In this document: piece by piece, positions 44,481 through 56,523 of the stretch
How the letters are laid out: each line of letters starts with the position of its first letter
Position numbering within the stretch: position 1 is the first letter of the stretch
Assembly: GCF_028502605.1 (NCBI RefSeq)
Contig: NC_079232.1
Span: forward strand, 4,340,001 to 4,404,000
Direction: 5' to 3'
DNA from: Trichoderma breve
Lineage: Eukaryota; Ascomycota; Sordariomycetes; Hypocreales; Hypocreaceae
DNA length: 64,000 nucleotides
The notes under the pieces: model-generated
What the model was told of the DNA's origin: nothing
Database searches by the model: none
The model's input: only the letters and a program-made list of their open reading frames with translations
Position numbers and translations under genes: made by a program

Positions 44481-46105
44481 CTATTTTTTGTCCCATTTCC
44501 CACGCTTATGGCCCAGCCAGGCGAACCAGACGACAAACACAAGAATAGTAAACGGCGCTACAGTGACGGGGAATATCCACCACTTTCTATAAACCTGCAT
44601 CTCTCCATCCGCAAAATTGAAAATGGGAGTGCTCAATATCGCCTAGATGTAGACAATTAGCCTTCGTACTGCAAAGATTATCAAAGGTGATGATATTCTC
44701 ACCGCAATAAAAGTGCCAGGGAGGAATAATAGAGTGACTGCCGCAATGGTGAGCATCGCAGCGCTGTCTTGCCGTGCTAGTTCGGCGAGCTCCCGGGTCG
44801 ACTGACTCTCTGCTTGGTTGGCAAGATGGTATAGCTGATTTCTCGTCAGTAAATAGAGTCAAATTCATCGTTCCAGCATCCCTTACTAAGTCAATCCGTG
44901 TTTTGGTTCGACCGCTGTAGTCGGAGATCAAGTAGGTCAGTGACTGGCAACTCGAATCCAGATATTCGAGAGTCGCAGTCAATTGGGTGATCTCCCGCGC
45001 TGATAGATTTGCGTATACGGTTGTTATCGCATAATATCGTGACGTGCAACTCTTAAAGAACTTCAGAAGGGCAGAATAGTCGGACAGATTCCGTGCTAGT
45101 ATATGCCACTCCCGAGCCAGGGCATGCAGCTCATGGATGGATTGGTTGTTAACCTCTGAATGGTCGACTGTTTTGTCCTGGAGTTGATGAGCATGCGGCT
45201 AATAAAAACAATTATCCCACATAGAATCTTACTAAAGCTTTTAGCTCTGTGCGCTTCAATGCAATGTCTTTCTGCCATGTCCTCATTGCTTCATCCGCAA
45301 TCAAGGTATCGATGTAAAAGAAGCGCGCCGAGAGTTTAGCATCCTCGGCTACATCCCCGAGAACCCGTGCAAGCACCGATCCGGGAAGATCAAGAAAGAA
45401 GTATGTGGCTGAGCTTTTGGCTATTGAGAGTTGCGTGCACGAGTGCTTCTTCTCTTGAGGGATGTATTCGTAGAAAATCTCTAATTCGTGTTAGTTATTG
45501 CAACAGACTGCTTGTATCACGAGCATTGCAGTACCGAAATCCTTTTTGTGTTGCTGTTCCTTGTAATCATCGCTGTAGCACATGTGTTTTGCTGAGTACC
45601 AGTGCCCGATGCCGCAAGTCGCCTCAATGAAAGTGTTGAATAGCCCTGCGTGCTTTCGGAGACATTTTAGCATGGCTGGATTGATAGCGGCGGAGATAAT
45701 CTCGCCTTGCCTAGGACTTTTTGTACTAGGAGTGACTTGACGAGTCTCTAATAGACTGTGAATTCATGTTAATAGTTATGATTGTACGACTTTAAAGGGA
45801 AAACTAACATTAATCGTAGTTGTGCTTGTGGTTTCTCTTTCTACAACTTTAGTTAGCGAAAGGCTTCCTAAGCATGGGTTGCCATACCAAAAAGTTCTCT
45901 AGCTCGGTAGCAAGCTCAAAAGCACGATCAATTGCTGAATAAGTCAACTTCAACTGTACCCCAAGAGTTGAAGTGTTATGTATTTACTTATTTTCCCATC
46001 ATGAAAGTCCATGACACGGACTGCAGGCCAAACTCCTTGCCATTGTTCCCTTTCCTGAAGCGCCACTTCCAGCTCATTGGCATCGATGACTTCAGGTTGG
46101 TTCAT
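44481..46105 (-). CDS. CorA-like Mg2+ transporter family membrane protein, eight exons, 416 aa
   Basis: Exons 45988-46105, 45888-45934, 45809-45840, 45535-45755, 45233-45480, 44887-45177, 44703-44834 and 44481-44642. The seven introns are 47-60 bp, several with CTAAC branch points, and the sum is exactly 417 codons. The cytosolic N-terminal domain begins MNQPEVIDANELEVALQERE and includes FELATELENFLKEKPQAQLR and EIFYEYIPQEKKHSC. It is followed by a helical stalk (ARNLSDYSALLKFFKS, LSAREITQLTATLEYLD). Two C-terminal membrane helices follow: AAMLTIAAVTLLFLPGTFIA, and WWIFPVTVAPFTILVFVVWF. Canonical CorA has a GMN selectivity motif between the helices; here the equivalent region reads ILSTPIFNFADG, as in fungal CorA-like proteins of unclear transport function. 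It is likely in the plasma or an internal membrane. Confidence 0.82.
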
Positions 46106-46875
46106 GGCGGTTAAAAGTACAGGCCGTTATCTATACACAGCTTTCGAGAAATAGCTGCCTATTGTTATTCCTCTTAGCTTCTCTCTTTTGCGCCCTCGTG
46201 ACCTGGTGTATATATGCATAAGCTGATTGGCCAATCAAGAGGAGACTGTAGTATGTCAGCACGATTTCTCAATACTAAGAGAATGGGGAGTCGTTGGAGC
46301 GATCAGGCGGTAGATAGAATAAGCGAATATTATTAAAAACGCTTTTTTGGGGGGCTTAAACTGGCGGTATAATTGATGTTGGCCGAAGGTTAGGTCGGTG
46401 GATGGGTAATTTTGTCACTGGCGTGTAGATGAGGTATCTGAATTCGATCTGATTGTTATGATGACAACTAACTGTTTAATTACTTTATTCTAAATGAGTT
46501 TAGAGAAGCTAACAATTCTTCAGTCGTGTATTCTGAGCCGAAGTGGAAAGCTACTATAGCTTTCCTGGCTTTCCAGATTGTGACAAGTTCATACTTGACA
46601 TGTAGGGTTGATGACAAGAGAATTACATATTAGGGCATATGCTTATAGCGCAGTATTCACTTTAATAGAGCAGGGTATTGAGTCACGGGGAATAGCTGAT
46701 AGAAAAAGCATATAGATTTACTAGTAGATAAATGACAGACTGAGGTAAATACAGGTACAGTTAGTTGCAAAAACGAGCGAACTTAAAAACATATAACCAC
46801 AAGAGACAACATCCTAGCATGGGATATGCCGGTTTATATAGCATTGCTTGCCTGATCCCTGCCGTCACCGTCTGT
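46106..46875. other. intergenic
   Basis: Promoter of the CorA-like gene and 3' flank of the next. AT-rich. No coding or RNA feature seen. Confidence 0.45.
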
Positions 46876-48366
46876 TTACTGGTCGACAAGGTTGGCATTG
46901 ATGGTCTTGGGGTCAGAAGCAATAGCACCCAGTGCATTGACAGCCTGCGTCCAGTTATTAGCAATTGTAGTCGGAGATCCGACCGCCGAGATGCCAAAGT
47001 TGGCAGGATCATAGTTGGGGCTCGATGGTTCGGTGAGAACATGGTATCCGTGCCCAGTCATTGCGGCTACCAAACCGGTGACTGCAGCGCCCTTATCTTC
47101 AGTTGAAGTTCCGTTAGCCCACTTGAACGAGCACAAGTAACGATCGTCAACGTCATTGGACTCCAAGTTCGCCTGCAGAAGTCCCCTATGTTTCATTATG
47201 TTAGCATATAGTTGCTTGCAAGAAGGTGATTTTTATAAAAGGACTCTTCTTGTTTGTTTTTCACCAGGACGTGGCGGCGTTAAGGGGGAGGGGTCTTGGT
47301 TTGGGACAGGGACGAAGGCGTATATGCAAAACGTACATGAGTTTGGCAATGTCTTGCTGTCGAGCATTCAGCAGCGACCTCTTTTGCTTAGCGGTGAAGG
47401 CTTGGGATGCCTCGAGCATTGCCGCGGCAGTGCCGTACTTGACCTCCCAGCCGCCTCCAGACAGCTGCTTGACAAACGCCGCATGGACTCCCTTGCCGGT
47501 GAAGTCGATTTCGGCGGCCTTGTTAGACAAGATGGACACGTTGATCACAGTACCCTGCTGAGATCCGTACTGAGCAATGTAGAACTTGACTACGGGCGCG
47601 ATGGTTGCAACCGTGTTAGGTTGCGCAGCGAACTGTATCAAGATACATCTAATTGTTAGCCTTACTCTTTTCTTTCTCTCGAAGCATATCCAACTCTACG
47701 CCAAAGATGAGGGCAGGGAAGGATCGGGGGCACATCTTACCGTCGCAACGGGGATTCTTTGACCATTGCTATCGACAGAACCTAGACCGCAAATAAAATT
47801 CTGGTCCGGTAGGAAAGCACCGGGGTCAGAAGCAATTTGGTATGTTCCGTCGGGAGCTTGGTACGTGGTCGCATTGCCATCGAAGGTAGGGTTGCCGCCA
47901 CTGTTCACCAGCTTGAAGGTGCCTAAGAGGAAACCAAGGTTAGCCAACTGATTCATTCACAATTGCGAGGTTAATACTTTGACATCACACGTACTTCCTG
48001 GCGAGCCAGATTTTCCCAGCGTTGCGAGCTTCGAGTTGCTGATCTTTGTGACAACATTCGAGCCCGGTAGATCCTTGGTAGCAACAGGCGAGATGCTTGT
48101 CCCTAAAAAGATACGCAAATTAGCAAGGCCAAAGAGTGAACAAAGGAGGGAAGGGTAGTGTTGTTCCTACAAACATAGTAGGTTTGAGTTACGTCGATTT
48201 CGAAGGTGGTATCGCCACTATCAGCCGGGACATACTGGCTTGCGATGATGTTGCCGTAGACAGGACTGCCGCCGTTGTTGGTAACGATGGGAGTGGCACT
48301 GAAGAAGGCAAAGTTGTTGTTGAACCCGGAGTAGTTGGTGAAAAAGATCTTGTATGTAGTAGACAT
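46876..48366 (-). CDS. unrecognised fungal protein, 363 aa, five exons
   Basis: Exons 48171-48366, 47995-48102, 47741-47922, 47337-47632 and 46876-47185; introns 68, 72, 108 and 151 bp, phases 1, 1, 0, 2. The start at the ATG of MSTTYKIFFTNYSG is chosen over an upstream TTG. No signal peptide or membrane helix. The N-terminal half is Asn/Ser/Thr-rich and beta-like (NFAFFSATPIVTNNGG, TTFEIDVTQTYYVWTS, KLVNSGGNPTFDG). The C-terminal half is mixed alpha/beta (TVATIAPVVKFYIAQYGSQQ, KAAEIDFTGKGVHAAFVKQL, ARQQDIAKLM). The ordered, evenly spliced structure argues for a real gene. I cannot assign a family, and I do not infer a function. Confidence 0.7.
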
Positions 48367-49420
48367 CGTGAATGACAAAGTGTTCTTTCGAAGGCTGTGA
48401 AGAGTATGATATGTTTGAAAGCAATGAATTGATATGATCTCAGTGAGTATGTTTCTTGGCTTGTGTTGATGAAGGAGAAGGGGGAATAAAGGGGAGGTTT
48501 TCAGTCTTTATATATTCGCTTTCTGCCCTCTTCCTCCTCTCTTCCATCAACTACTCCTCTAGCAAAGATCATCAATCTTCACGCCCTCTTTCCACTGAAT
48601 TACATAAAATAAGACATACACGGCACAGGTTACCACGTTCTTCTACCTCATGATATCAATGGCTTCAAAATAGTGATATCATTAATAAAGTATTGATCCC
48701 TATTCAGGCATTCAGCTGTCTTTCAAAACGCCACTTATACGGGACAACATCGCGAGCTGAGGCCTCGGCCGCACTGGACTGAGCTGCTCAACAAATAGAA
48801 CAATGAACATCATCTGTAATTCAGTTGGTCTGTCTGTAATTGTGCATGTATGACTGTTTGAATTAGGCGCCACAGTACAGCTTTACATGTTTATCCTCAT
48901 CTCAATATCAGCTCTAGCTGGTCTAAAAATGACCACTTTGATTATCAAAAGTAAGTCTCATGTCTTTCATATTTTATACATACCTTTCATATTATTTACA
49001 TAACTATTCAGCCAGCCATTGTCTTCTTGATTTGGATATACCTTGCAGCGGTGTTTTGAATCCTTATGACAGCTGATGAGACTAGGCGCCGTTATGGAAA
49101 TATTGGCTCAGCTTGACCAATGATAGCCGTCCATCCCGCGGCAAAGATTCAACTAGCGACCGAAAAAAGACTAGCCAGCCCTTTTTTGAAAGACATTATT
49201 ACAATGATTCCGGGTCGGTGAATATTTAGGACAACTTTTAATTGGTTCGTATGGAAGAGACGGCGATCCCGATACTTTGTGTATGATTGGGGGCTTGTGA
49301 TGGATGTGATATTGGTTCGGGATGTCAATATTTAGCTGAGAAAGTGGCAAAAGCAGGATTGTGTTATTCTGGGGTATTCGTCATTCAGCTTCCTACCAGA
49401 CTATGACGTGATATAGGACG
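48367..49420. other. intergenic
   Basis: Upstream region of the 363-aa gene. No ORF above 65 codons. No gene seen. Confidence 0.45.
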
Positions 49421-49740
49421 GGCTAAGCGGAGGACAGAAAAAGAAGACGGTAAAATGAATAAGTAAAAACATTCAGCAATATGGGTACCTAATCAGCTCA
49501 TCATGTGGTGCCTCTGTAGGGGAACGCCTGTTCAGCTAGAATTTTACCATTTAACTATAGTAGTAGTTGATAGAGAGATATAGATATAGTGGTAGTTATA
49601 AGGAACTTATAAATATAGTAGAAAATATTAAAGAAATATAGCTATAGTAGCAGATACTTAGCACTTAAGGAACAGGCGTATAATTTGACTCGGGTGTTTG
49701 AAATTTTCTCGGTCTCGGTTTTTCTGTCCTGCGCTTGCGG
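49421..49740 (-). mobile_element. MITE-like element, copy 2, inverted
   Basis: About 320 bp, opposite in orientation to the copy at 7573-7945. On the minus strand its left end reads CGCAAGCGCAGGACAG and its right end is an inverted form, TTTTTCTGTCCTCCGCTTAG. Shared internal landmarks in the same order: AAACCGAGAC, GAGTGAAAT-type sequence before ATACGCCT, the ACTACTAT-like AT-rich middle, CGTTCCCCTACA, and ATTCATTTT near the far end. No ORF of note. Size differs from copy 1 because the AT-rich middle is shorter. Confidence 0.65.
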
Positions 49741-51762
49741 GCTCGCTCTCTCACTTTTTTTTTTCTTGCAGCTCACAGTTTGATAATTTTGCAATAAAGC
49801 AGTTGTTTCAATAAAGCAGTTGTTTCTACAGTAATAGGTTAGCTGTTCAGGGTGCGCAAACCGGCAAAACTGGTTGTACTGGCGGTTTTATATCGGAGAC
49901 GGTCACGTCAGTAAGCAGGCAATTTTACCAAAGCTGTGCTGGAACAGATCTGCTGAAAGGAATCCTAGTCCCCCAGCTTGGTCTTATAAACGGGGCAGAT
50001 GTACCATTCAGGAGCATCCACAGTAATTGTACACCACGTATACCCATCCATAACCTCTTGGAGAGAGACGGCCATTGGAGACGAGGGACGGTGAGATTGG
50101 CGAAGGCGAGTAGTCGAGTCAAGGACGCTAGAGAAGAGGCCTAAGGCAAGATGGTGGGGTATGAGAGTGACAGAGGGCTGAATGGAAGAGAAAATGTATG
50201 GTTTTGTCGAACTAGGAGAAGCGAAGGCGAGAATATAAGGCCCAGCCAGGCGAGTAGAGAAGGCATGGCCAAGCCCGGCTAGGTGAGGGGGTGCGGGCAC
50301 CAGCCAGAATACCAATAAAAAAAATCCCCATGTTCCAATCTAATTACATTTTGAATACTGTGGTAATAGTTTGTTGACAGCTAGAGATCGCACTTTTGAA
50401 TTGGGCTGGGGGTATACCGAACGTAACATGAGAAACCTGGCTCGTCCGGCCACTATAGAGACCACGGCGCGAGAAGAAGTCAGGCATTACTTGATTTAGG
50501 CGTCGTGGCTTCATTTCTTCAAGAATGAGGCCGCCATAGCAGCTAAAGTTCATTTCATCGCGATAAGATGAATTGATTCATCTGTCCAACTGTAAGAAAT
50601 AATTCTTCGTTTATACCATGAAGCCGGGCCAAGCCCAGCTTAGTCACCAATCCTACATCAATTAATTACTAGGCAGCTCACATCTCCCTATCAAAATAAC
50701 TAGCTGTCCAAGTCATCTAAATAAGTGGAAAAAGTTCATGTTATCTTATATGCTGAACGAATTAGACATCCCTGATATACTTGATTATAAAGTCTATCAA
50801 GTAATATCATGCCGTGTATCTCGGGTCTCGCGCCATTCGTAGCACAGAGCACATCACCACGCCCTGCAGCTTTCATACGCTTTATTCCCGCACCAGCAAT
50901 AAACTTCCCGCACATAGCCTCCGAACAACGGCGTCTGTAAATTCTCTTAAAAATCGCCGTCCACAAAAGTAGAGAGGGAAAAAAGCGGCATCCAAGTGTT
51001 TTAAGTGTAAGTGACAGAGGGCTTAGGTTACACAGAAAAAGAGGGACTCAAGCAACCATCAGCATACAGAAACAGACAACCCGCACATATCCACAACACT
51101 AAGCTCATCTAGCATAGGTAGTCGTATTCTCTCATGTATGTGTATATTCACTTTGTCGTTCCAAACCACTCGGTTCCCCCCATTCTTTGCCTTTGATTTA
51201 CGCCGATAGGCCGGGCTTCTCTTGGTGTGTGACAACTCGCTCCGGTTTGATCCCTGCTCTCCATTTTTTTTTTATAATCCTTGCCCGACCGTTATAGCCG
51301 CAGATGGTTGCATGGGATCTCGTTAACTGTATCTGGGCCGCTGCATGGTGCTGATTCACGGTTCGCACTAAATAGACCATGACTCTATTGAAGCTATAAA
51401 GACGTCAACTCGTGACTCCGTCCGTTCCCCAGAAATATACTTCTCTTTCATTTTCTTTCCTGTTGAAATGATTATTGGCTTTCATCCCATCAGATAGACT
51501 TTAACCTTCAGCAGTACCACCCGCATGCCATCCGTCACATCGGAGAGCGAGATCCGCGGCCACTTACACGCATCACAAGACCCCCCCTCAACCGCCTCCA
51601 CCCCTGCCGCCCCCCTTGCATCTCTAAACGTCTGCCTTCAATTTTCCAATGACTTGAGTTTTTCTTTTTTCTCTCTCTCTCGCTAGTCATTCGGTGTCTG
51701 CAATTTCTATGTCAAGCGGTCCGAAGAGCTAGAGAACTCGAAAGTATAAGCGTCAGAGCGAA
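49741..51762. other. intergenic, no gene supported
   Basis: Minus-strand ORFs of 116 codons (49965-50315) and 76 codons (50736-50966) have no signal peptide that leads anywhere, no domains and no splice extension. Pyrimidine-rich sequence at about 51570-51690 forms the leader of the next gene. Confidence 0.45.
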
Positions 51763-53914
51763 ATGTCTTCCCAAATGCCGTGGGCGAAGCCACAACTTCA
51801 GCGAGATCCGGACCCGGAGACTCAAGTCGACGAAGGTATAAGTCGTAAAGTTGACAATAGTGGCGATGAAGCTATTCCCATAGCACATCAACAACCTTTA
51901 AGTCATCTCATCATCAACAACAGCAACAACAGCCAAGATGCCAAAGCCAATATCCACGTCCACATCGACAATCTCATCAACGACCACGACCCTCCCACCG
52001 AACACTCCCCCCTCCTCCACCGCCGCAACTCATCATCCTCAACAACCTCCTCCTCCACCGCACGATCCCTCATCTTCCTCGGCGAATCCTCCCCGACCCG
52101 CTTCTGGCTCATCTTCAGCCAGATCCTCGCCGCCCAATTCATCGCCAGCTTCGACAGCACCCTCATGGCCTCTTCCCACCCGGTCATAACCTCCCACTTC
52201 AAGGCTGCAAACTCCGCCTCTTGGCTCTCCACCGCGTTCCTCCTCACATCGACGGCCTTTCAGCCGCTGCTGGGCAGATTGTCGGATGCCATGGGCAGAA
52301 AACCTTTGTTTGTGATGAGCTTGGCTATTTTTGCTTTGGCGACGCTGTGGTGTGGTCTTGCGGGGAGTATTGAGAGCTTTGTCGCTGCGAGGGCAGTTTG
52401 TGGGCTTGGGGCGGGAGGGGCAATGACTTTGGGAAGCATTTTGACGAGCGACTTGGTGCCGATTGAGTATGTTGTCTTTGGCGTTCCCCCCTGATGCTGT
52501 TCTGAAACTCTCGCTCTCGCTTATATGTGTGTTGTTGATATAACTAATCTTTTCTTCTTCTTCTGCTTCCAGATGTCGTGGAAACTATCAATCATACGTC
52601 AACATGTCATTCGGCACCGGCGCCGCACTTGGAGCCGCCCTCGGCGGTGCCATGGCCGAGGCACTTGGCTGGCGGTGGGAATTTGGAGTCCAGATCCCGC
52701 CGCTATTGCTCTGCATTGCCGTCGTCGTATTGGTGATTCCGGATGACATTGGGCTCAAGGGTCCGCGTAAGGGATTTCGGGAAGCGTTGGGCGAGTTTGA
52801 CTTTAAGGGATCTGCTTTGCTGACTGTGTCGACGACATCTGCGATTTTGGGACTGGTAAGTTGCTCTTGTTTGCGTTCATTCTCCCAGAATTGTGGTAAG
52901 GTTTGTGTAAGAAGAGAAGTTAACAACATCTCCGTGCTTCACAGAACTTTGGCGGCAACATCTATCCATGTAAGTGACCAACTCCCCCCTATTCAACACA
53001 AGCATATTCTGACAATCTCACAGGGACTCATCCCCTTGTCATCGCCTCCCTCTCCATCGCAGCCATCTCCTTCCCAACCTTCCTCTGGATCGAATCCCGC
53101 GTCCACCTACCCATCATGCCTCTCCGCCTGATCCGCCACTCTCCTCGCGCAAACCTCATCTTCGCCAACTTCATCGCCGCCTTCCTCTCCAACTGCATCT
53201 TCTTCAACATGTAAGCAAAAGCTCCCCCCTTCCACATCTCGCTCCTCTCACCTAACACACTCACTCCACAGCCCCCTATACTTCCAAGCCGTCCTCCTTT
53301 CCAGCGCCACCTCCTCCGGCCTACGCCTCGCCCTCCCCTCCATCACATCCTCCATGATCGGCGCCTCGACCGGCTTCGCCATCACTTTGACCCGCCGCCT
53401 CAAGTGGCCCGTCGTGTCCGGCACGGTGTGGTATCTCGCCGGATGCATCATCCTCTGCTTTCTGCACCGCAGCATGTCCACCGTCGTATACCTCCTCATT
53501 CTCATTCCCCAGTCCATCGGCCAGGGCTTTCAGTTTCCGGGCACATTCATGGCCATCCTGGCATCTTCTTCGCAGTCGGAGCAGGCCGTCGTCACGAGCA
53601 CGCTGATCCTCTGGCGGAGTCTGGGGTTCGTCCTGGGAATAGCCATGAGCAGTCTTGTCGTACAAAACGCCTTGGTGTACTATCTGAATCTCTTCGTCCA
53701 GGGTAGAGACAAGGCCGAAATAATCGAGCTTGTCAGGGCGTCTGTCGAGGCCGTTGCCAAGCTACAAGAGCCGTACAGGGAACAAGTCGTGCAGAGCTAC
53801 GAGGCGTCTCTGAGGCTGATGTTTATCCTCTGCACCGTGGTCGCTGCAATTTCGGTCCTCATCGTCCTGCCTATGAAGCTGCCGCGCTTAGCACCGGTAA
53901 ATCGCAAATCATGA
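51763..53914 (+). CDS. MFS transporter, drug/basic amino-acid export type, 613 aa
   Basis: Five exons: 51763-52466, 52573-52855, a 25-nt exon 52945-52969, 53024-53210 and 53272-53914; introns 106, 89, 54 and 61 bp. The first ~110 residues are a hydrophilic, Asn/Ser/His-rich cytosolic tail. The membrane part has about 14 helices. MFS marks: ILAAQFIASFDSTLMASSHP, GRLSDAMGRKPLFV (motif A), ARAVCGLGAGGAMTLGS (motif C-like region), and GTGAALGAALGGAMAEALGW. The pattern fits the DHA2/vacuolar basic amino-acid (VBA-like) branch, which moves drugs or cationic amino acids by H+ antiport. The location (plasma membrane or vacuole) is not determined. The tiny third exon encodes NFGGNIYP and is needed for continuity of a helix. 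The start is the first ATG after a pyrimidine-rich leader. Confidence 0.88.
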
Positions 53915-54119
53915 TATGAGAAAAGTGGGGAGAATCTGCGAAAAATGAGGACAGAAGGGCGAACCTAGATGCTCTGTATGGCTAGGTTAGAAAACGCGTC
54001 AAGAATAGAATGCATTTGACTTGATTATTTGCTTTGTACATGAACCTCCCTGATGCCTATCCATTCAAATTACCCCTTCGTAATAGTAACATTATTGAAA
54101 AATCCATTTTGTCTCCCGA
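53915..54119. other. short intergenic region between convergent genes
   Basis: 205 bp between the 3' ends of the MFS gene and the Cef1 gene. Must hold both polyadenylation signals. No separate feature visible. Confidence 0.4.
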
Positions 54120-56523
54120 TTAATGGTATCCGTTGACGTCCCCGGCTCGTAGAGCTTCCAGCTCTTCTTTGGCTTTTCGATATTCCTCCTGTGCTTCTCT
54201 CTCTCTTCGACTAATAAAGTTTACTTCATCCCTTAGTGATTCCAGTCGTCTGTTGATGGCAACATCCTCGGAAATGGCTAACGTCTTGAATCCGCTGAGA
54301 GCCACCCTCGCCTTTTCCAAGGCGTCTGCGGCATCTGCCACTTTGTCTTTAAGCATCTTTTGCCGCTTCTGGTATCCGCCCAGGTGCAGCGTAAGCTTTT
54401 TCTCAAGCTTTGCGTCTTCTTCTGCCGACGTCATGATGGTTTCTTGAACAGCCTGTTTGAGATGGTTAGAATCAGGGGTATACACTGAAAGAAAGTTACT
54501 GTCGAGTAGAGTCTCAACTTACGTCAAAAGCAGCTCGCATAGCAGCATCCTGCTCATCTTCATCATCGTTATAGCATCCCAGACCCAGAAGCAAAGAATC
54601 TCCTCCAGCTCGGCTCTCAAAGGCAGCTTGGATATCCTCAAAACTGGGCAACGGCTTGGTTTCCGAGAGAATGCGGAGGCGCGCGTCGGCAAGGAGTCCA
54701 TCATCAATCTGATCCAGAGGCTGTAGCGTTCCCTTGACCTGAGAGCCGTTGAGCGGGAATTTTGTAGCATCATTGGCCATGAGAGTTGCAGTCTCCACGG
54801 CAATCAGAGCGGCAGCAGGATCGGGAATATCCTTCGCCCTCTTGAGCAGTTCTGTCAAGTCAACAACCACGGGGCGTGGAAGCCCTCGCTGTATAACCTG
54901 AGTCTGTCGTCGCCGCTCAAGTGCCTCCTCGGCCTCTCGTCTTTGGCGTTCTCGTCTGTCCCGCTCAGCAGCATCCTCCTCCATGGCCTCGTCACCTGCC
55001 GCACTGTCCACCTGGTCTTCGGGTATCTCAAACTCCCACTCTGTATCCTTTGGCTTGGGCAGCGCAGCCAGTCCAGCGCGCAGCTGGTTCTGCATAGCCA
55101 TCTGTCGCAATTTTACGTCCCGAGGGGTTGCTCCTGTCATCGACATGCCGTCCTCTTGGTTGAGAGCAAAAGTGTCTCGAGGGGTGCGCATGGGCGTCTG
55201 TCCAGGGACAGCACCGTTGACGCCACCGTTTCTCAACGGTGTTGCCAGAGGGTTCGGTGTCGCCATGACCTGCTTCCGAGGCGTGATGCCCTCGAATCCT
55301 GTTGAGCCAGAACCCTGGTGAAGAGGGGTATTCTCGCCACCCAGCAATGCAGATTGTGTTTCGTTCAGCGCCCGGATGTTCCTGATTTCGTTGGCAATGT
55401 GGTCCTCTTGCGCAGGCGCTCTGGGCGTTCGGATTGGTGCATTTGTGTTGAGTGTCGAATACGAGTTTACAAATCCTCGAGTCGCATCATTATCGCTTTC
55501 CTTGGCCATCAAGTTGGCGGCTTCGCCCATCTTGCCCATCTTTACAATCTCCTCCAGTTCGCCCTCGCTAACTTGCGGTGCTGGCAAGTTTAGAGGTCGG
55601 CGCTTGCTGCTCTGCTCGGCCTCCCGAATCTTTTGCATCTGGCCAGCCTTGATGGCGGCCTTTTGGGATTCTAAAATGCCGTCCTTGTCATTCTTCCTCC
55701 TCTTGCGCTCATTGTCCTCATCGCCATCGCCCTTTCGCTTATTAGCCAGCTGCTGTTTTCTAGGATCAAACGCCGCCCGCTGCATCTCATTCCGCGTAAA
55801 CTCCTCCGAGGTGTCGTAGAATCCAGGGGCAGCTTTCCTTTCGAATGGAATATCCGCATTGTAGTCCATCTCACCCTGCTTCCGCGTGGTCACCTTGATG
55901 TTGATGCCGGCCGTCTTGAGCTCTCGCCGCTTCTGTAGAGTCGCCAGACGACGAGACTCCTCCTGCTGACGTTCTCGAGCCTTTCTCTTGGCCTTTTTAC
56001 CCTGAGTGTTGGCCAGACGGGCACGGGCTTCGCTAAGCATCTCCTTTTCATCTTCGTCAAGATCGATGGTATCAGGTCGAGCAGGTTTCGTCTCTGGATC
56101 TGGATCCAGCTCGCCTGGGCGTAGCCTTCTCACATCATCGGCGCTTGGGGCTTGCGTCTCGCCACCATCTGGGCCGGTAAGACCAAGGCCAGACGATTCA
56201 CGGGCCTCGGCCTCGTCAAGCAGCTTCTGGTATCGCTCGAGACACTGGTTCGCAGTTCGGCCGACGATCGGGGCGATGGTGCGCCATTGCGTGGGCATAA
56301 TCTTGGCGAGATGCAGCAGCTTCTCATCCTCCTCCTTGCTCCATTCGATCTTCTTGATGCTGGGGTCCAGCCACTCGTTCCATCTGGCCTTGCACTGCTT
56401 GGGCGTCTTGCGCGCCAGCAGCGACGACACGCGTGCCCATTGGTTGAGGCCATACTTGGAGACGGAGGCCTTGAGGATCTCGTCCTCGATGTTGGTCCAG
56501 ACGCCTCCCTTGACGACGGGCAT
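54120..56523 (-). CDS. CEF1: pre-mRNA splicing factor Cef1/Cdc5, 777 aa
   Basis: Two exons, 54523-56523 and 54120-54452, with a 70-bp intron (GTAAGT...AAACAG). The true ATG is at 56523 ([19 protein letters not shown]), the universal start of this family; an in-frame extension upstream is ignored. Two N-terminal Myb/SANT repeats: [25 protein letters not shown], and [25 protein letters not shown]. Then a basic region ([19 protein letters not shown]) and a conserved [15 protein letters not shown] stretch. The C-terminus is acidic then coiled-coil ([39 protein letters not shown]). It is the core of the NTC/Prp19 complex that activates the spliceosome. Housekeeping gene, length normal. Confidence 0.95.

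Noticed and set aside
49965..50315. 116-codon minus-strand ORF
   Set aside because: No domain, no splice extension, repetitive Pro/Ser/Ala composition in a repeat-flanked spacer.
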